Shown here one piece after another: positions 59,925 to 64,000 of a DNA stretch of 64,000 nucleotides (its first letter is position 1; the number at the start of each line of letters is the position of its first letter). The stretch is from contig JAPWDM010000034.1 of NCBI GenBank assembly GCA_035578155.1, positions 1,366,501-1,430,500 of the forward strand, read 5' to 3'. The translations under genes and the position numbers were made by a program. This DNA is from Brachynemurus nebulosus (Eukaryota > Arthropoda > Insecta > Neuroptera > Myrmeleontidae). Under the pieces are notes generated by a model. That model did no database searches, was not told the DNA's origin, and saw only the letters and a program-made list of their open reading frames with translations.

Positions 59925-60643
59925 ACCCCTGTCACAGCATCTGCATAAGATAGTGAATTTCCAAAGATTGGACACTGGGGATCTCATATAATAACTTGTA
60001 TCCATCTAAAATAGTTTAGCTCTCTAACAATGAAAAAATTTTCAAAATCAATTGAGTAGTTAATTTCTGGCGCTTTTGGGTCCCCAGAACCCTGGCGGAT
60101 CTCATACAGTATAGCATATATGTATTTAAAAGAAATTAAATTTTTAAAGGTAGAAAATTTTCTAAATCGGTTGGGTAACTTTAATTTTGGCGCTTTGGGA
60201 CCCCCGGACCCCGGAAGACCTCATATAACATAACTTATATCCATTTAAAATAGTTTTCAGCACAAATTTTCAAAATCGATGATGACACGTTCTTGAAAAG
60301 CTAGTTAATTTTTATTTTGAAAAATGAAACAGATCTAAACATTGTTATTGTAATGATAAAAACGATGAAGTAGTTATTGTAAGGAAATTCAGCAAATTTC
60401 TTAATTTTTCTGAAAAGCTAGTTCACTTAGAACAATATTTTAAAAGCTTGTCTTATGTAATTTTTTATGCTCTTTTTGATGGTGTAAAGAAAATCAAAAA
60501 AATTTTGATATCTGGCTAAATTTTGGAAAAGACCACTAAAATTGGCCAAAATTGACCAAAATTATGGCTTCCAAAAATCGGATGTATCTGGCTAACGAAT
60601 TCATCCAAGTTTCGAAAGTTATCGCGCAGACACATAAACACAC

Positions 60644-60717
<74 letters not shown>

Positions 60718-60790
60718 TTTAGTGACTCTCATTTTCGGTTTTTCGAAGCCCAAAACAATTTTCTGTCATAGTCCCTGACTCAGGTCTTTT
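59925..60790 (-). repeat. Dispersed repeat family 2, long inverted copy
   Basis: Reads, inverted, the order seen at 32,990-33,455 and 29,520-29,900: GCATCTGCATAAGATAGTGA at 59,938, modules with TCCATCTAAAATAGTTTAG, CTAACGAATTCATCCAA, (TA)n at 60,647-60,714, then TTTTAGTGACTCTCATTTTC. This copy links the two partial copies into one family. Confidence 0.75.
60647..60714. repeat. (TA)n microsatellite
   Basis: At the same relative position as the TA tract at 29,714 in the related repeat. Confidence 0.97.
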
Positions 60791-61304
60791 TATGGCATCC
60801 GCTGTAACAAGTGTATTTTCAAAAAGGAAATTCACTTAAAAAACAACTGATGACAAACTTTAAATAATAAAAATTTAATGACAATTAATATTGCTGCCAA
60901 CGTTGTTAAAAATTTTAAAAAAATCAGTGAAAATTAGACAAAGTAATTAATTTAGATAATAAAATTATCAATTGCAAAGATTGTATATTATAATATTATA
61001 ATATACAATCTCAAGTAAGCTTACATGATTTTTTGTAACTGAATCTGTAACAAAATAACCTTAAAATGTAAGAAAATTAATATTAATAGATTTGAGCGTT
61101 ACTTTATGGTATTCCATAGTTGTAAATAATAAACAAATATTTTGCAAAGTAAAATATTTGTTTATTATTGTAAGAAAATTGTTTCATTTTTAAATGTTTG
61201 ATAAAACTATATTCGTCAATAACTGAAAAAACTTATAATTTTTCGGTTTTGTTTAATAATAAGAACTACCCTCATGTTTCTTATTATATACATTTTAGTG
61301 GATA
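60791..61304. other. Non-coding stretch
   Basis: A perfect 32-bp palindrome centred on TAATATTA (60,979-61,010) is the only structure seen. Confidence 0.5.
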
Positions 61305-61767
61305 CAGTCGGACTCATGTATTTTCAACTCATGTATTTTCAACACCATCTATTTTCAACTGATTTTACTCACGTATTTTCAAGTTTTTGGTCCCCACTTC
61401 TCACGCAATACTTTAATACAGAAAAATAACTGTCAGATTAATCGATTGACCACTGGTGGCTTTATCCTACAATATATGGTTTTATTTCATTTGCAATTGT
61501 TTAAAAAATAATTTTATTACAAGTTTATTACACTTTTTTCATGTTTCACTTTTTTGTTTGTCATATGTTACTTGACAATTTGTCATTTTAAGGTTATTCA
61601 CTGGGGAAGTACACGTGGCTACTGTGTAAAGATTTGCGCGGGCTTTTTGTGATTGGTTCTATGTCTGTCACGTGGCTCTATGATTGCCATGGAGTGAGGA
61701 TAAAGGAGAAGTTGAAAATACATGAGCGGATTAGTCCCGACAGGTTGAAAATACATGAGTTCGACTG
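61305..61767. mobile_element. 463-bp TA-targeting miniature element
   Basis: Ends CAGTCGGACTCATGTATTTT and the inverse of CAGTCGAACTCATGTATTTT. TA duplications lie at 61,303-61,304 and 61,768-61,769. Subterminal CTCATGTATTTTCAA is repeated several times. No transposase; short frames across it are by-products. Confidence 0.85.
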
Positions 61768-61769
61768 TA

Positions 61770-62144
61770 TATATTCTAATGTAACTTACGTACTTATAAC
61801 ATTCTTTTGCTTTACACAAAGATTGTGTTACTTCTTTGTTGTTCAAAACAGGTTAACATTTTTATTCTGTTAAATCGAAATTTGTGTTAATATTTTCATT
61901 TAACATAAACACGAAATGTTACATTAACGCAGGGTTGTGTTACTTATTTAACACAAAAATTTTAACCACTAGTTTCTTTTTTTTTGGCAGAACACAAATT
62001 TTTTTACTGTGTATATTTCTGTTTACTAAACTTTAATACTTGATAACAAATCGAAATAGAATTTCTGTTAATAATTTTTACGAAATTTAATTATTTCAAT
62101 TAACGTGTGAAACGCAGACAGTTACTCAACCCAACGGATAAATA
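61770..62144. other. Non-coding stretch
   Basis: No supported feature. Confidence 0.4.
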
Positions 62145-62152
62145 TCCGCACG

Positions 62153-62383
62153 TAGGGCCGGAACTACAGTGGGGGGGGGCAAACTTTTCTGTTGGCGCCC
62201 TCCCTGAGAAAAACGCCAAATTAGCGCACCAATATTTTTTAGATTTTTCCCTGCGAAAAATAAGTGACGAGCAAAAAAATCGTCAAATTCACCGTTTTGA
62301 AGCCCCTCAACTTGCTTTTTTGCGCCCCTAAATACTTACAGGTGGGGCACGTGCTCCCGCTTACTACCCTAGATCCGGCCCTG
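62153..62383. mobile_element. 231-bp hAT-type miniature element
   Basis: Ends TAGGGCCGGAACTA and the inverse of CAGGGCCGGATCTAG. Target duplications TCCGCACG (62,145-62,152) and TCCGCACT (62,384-62,391) match in 7 of 8 positions. GC-rich compared with its flanks. Confidence 0.8.
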
Positions 62384-62391
62384 TCCGCACT

Positions 62392-63340
62392 TTACAGATT
62401 AAGTGTACGCACTTAATTTTCCACGCACTGAACCCACTTAATTTCACACCTTACATACTTAATTAGCGCAATTTTCACGGAACCAGGTTTTACATATATG
62501 TCACTCTATCTATTCTTCTGTAGGCAGGTTTCCATATCTTTCGTCATGAGCACAAGAATGCTTTGTAAATAATAAACAAATATTTGACTTCACAAAATAT
62601 CACTTATATTTTTGAACTGTGACAATATTGTTTCGAACCGTAGCGTCAGTTCATTTTCAAACAGAATTATTTGAAAATAAACTGACAATGAACTAATGAA
62701 CAAAAAAATATAAAATTGGATTTAAAAATTAAAAACAAAAAAAATTTTAATAATAAAATTAAGTGAAAATTTACAACAAATGTTTTAGGTTGGTAAAAAA
62801 TCTTTTGGCTTCAGATTTTGAATTTGAGATTTTGATTTTGAAAAATATCATTTGTACATAAAAACGAAATGACAAAGAAATTTATCTAGATTATAAAATT
62901 GTCTTAAAAATATAAATATTTTCTTAATCAGCGAAAAAATATGCAAACTAACTTCATAATCGCTTTTATATATTTTAAGAATGCACTTTATATTATAAAA
63001 AGTGCTTTGAATTTACCATAGGATAAAAAAAGTACGATAGATATCTTGGAAACATGTAAGGATATCCGGATAATTTTTATATAATTCTGATTATTTTTTC
63101 AAACAAAAGTAAAGTTGAACAGAAGTTGTCCAGCAATTGGGTGTGTTACACATTAGCTTTATATAAAAGCCTATAAATTTCAACAGAAATTTCTCAAAGA
63201 AAAGAAGATAAAAAAAGAAAAAATATTATTATGTCTTGTTAATAAAAGCCTACTTGTCTAGTAGCTTGCTGCCAGACGAGACATTTAATTGTAATATGCA
63301 GATATTATTTCAATTTTTCGATTCAATAAATGGTTAATTG
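62392..63340. other. Non-coding stretch
   Basis: AT-rich, with no supported feature. Confidence 0.45.
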
Positions 63341-63342
<2 letters not shown>

Positions 63343-63436
<94 letters not shown>

Positions 63437-63465
63437 TACTTTATTGACCTTTTATTTACAATTTA

Positions 63466-63538
<73 letters not shown>
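63343..63538. repeat. Double (TA)n array
   Basis: Two TA tracts (63,343-63,432 and 63,469-63,538) separated by ~36 bp of unique sequence. The second abuts the presumed 3' end of the LINE at 63,711. Confidence 0.97.
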
Positions 63539-63541
<3 letters not shown>

Positions 63542-63710
63542 ATAATTTTGTCTTAAATCTACCCTATGAGATACGGTACACAAGATAGGACAGGATAGTG
63601 CTCTGGGGTGGTCAGAGCAGGCTCAAACGAACATTAGACCCAGATGGTAAGGTTAAATGAATTGGACTCATACGATAGGTGTAGCTAGCTTATATCTATA
63701 CAATGTTTTA

Positions 63711-64000
63711 TTATATTTCTATATTATTTACGAGCAAAAATTTTATAATGGTGTCGTAAATGTTCAGATCAAATGTGCGCAATAATAATGTTATATTAAT
63801 GGGGAATTCTATTTTGGATGCGGATAGCATATCTATAAGTTGTTTTTGGGATTGATTGTACTTTATACAACTGAATAAGATGTGGTTAATATCGCATATC
63901 GAAGTGTTATCGCAATCACAAAGCGGTGGTGGTATTATTCCAATTTTAGGTAGGTGTGCTGGAAAATTTCCATGGTGAAATTTCATTCGAGATATAGTAT
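63711..64000 (-). pseudogene. 3' end of a Jockey-like LINE (partial at window edge)
   Basis: The frame enters from beyond the window and ends at a stop at 63,711. It reads MKFHHGNFPAHLPKIGI then PPPLCDCDNTSICDINHILF and SCIKYNQ. HGNFPAHL plus a C-x-C ... C ... H-x4-C cluster is the usual C-terminus after reverse transcriptase in Jockey/BS-type elements. The visible part has no stop or frameshift, so it may be a recent copy. The ~170 bp downstream would be the 3' UTR, meeting (TA)n. Confidence 0.75.

Overview
This is an AT-rich, repeat-dominated piece of an animal nuclear genome, most likely an insect. The signs are insect-type mobile elements (mariner, Tc1, hAT, PIF/Harbinger-like, Helitron-like, Penelope-like, an R1-clade LINE, a Gypsy-like Gag relic), TATA plus TCAGT-initiator promoters, degenerate TTAGG-like motifs and about sixteen (TA)n arrays. 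I see no convincing host gene, tRNA or rRNA. The species cannot be named from the sequence.

Layout. 0-5 kb: satellite DNA, a foldback element between (TA)n arrays, a deleted mariner with both ends, and a broken SAP-domain Gag. 5-14 kb: a hAT-type element with an 8-bp target duplication, a ~102-bp satellite carrying heat-shock-element-like triads, a (TA)n-containing repeat family (copy A), and a small long-TIR element with a Cys-rich CXC-like ORF. 14.5-18.5 kb: a minus-strand R1-clade LINE with degraded ORF1 and 3'-truncated ORF2. 18.6-30 kb: repeat copy B with a Helitron-like insertion, a palindromic foldback, two Penelope-like GIY-YIG relics, a Tc1 element with an internal foldback, and a small hAT element. 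30-42 kb: mostly non-coding repeats, one OTU-protease frame with its catalytic residues, a broken transposase N-terminus and a PIF/Harbinger-like miniature element.

The highlight is 42,200-52,778: a 10,579-bp, almost perfect palindrome with two 4,820-bp arms (three differences found by eye, no net length change) around a 939-bp asymmetric minisatellite. It starts AGTAGTAG, ends CTACTACT and is flanked by a perfect 6-bp duplication, AATAAC. These are hallmarks of Polinton/Maverick integration. No polymerase, integrase, ATPase, protease or capsid ORF is present. Each arm carries the same two genes: a 132-aa protein with a possible OB-like pattern, behind a promoter with three CAGCTGACGTCAC boxes, and a 377-aa acidic C2H2 zinc-finger protein transcribed outward from the centre. 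I read it as a recent, non-autonomous, inverted-dimer Polinton-like element with its whole gene set doubled.

53-64 kb: a PIF/Harbinger-like miniature element, repeat copy C (inverted) split by a 1.3-kb TA-targeting element whose empty site is visible in copies A and B, further miniature elements, and the 3' end of a Jockey-like LINE that runs off the window.
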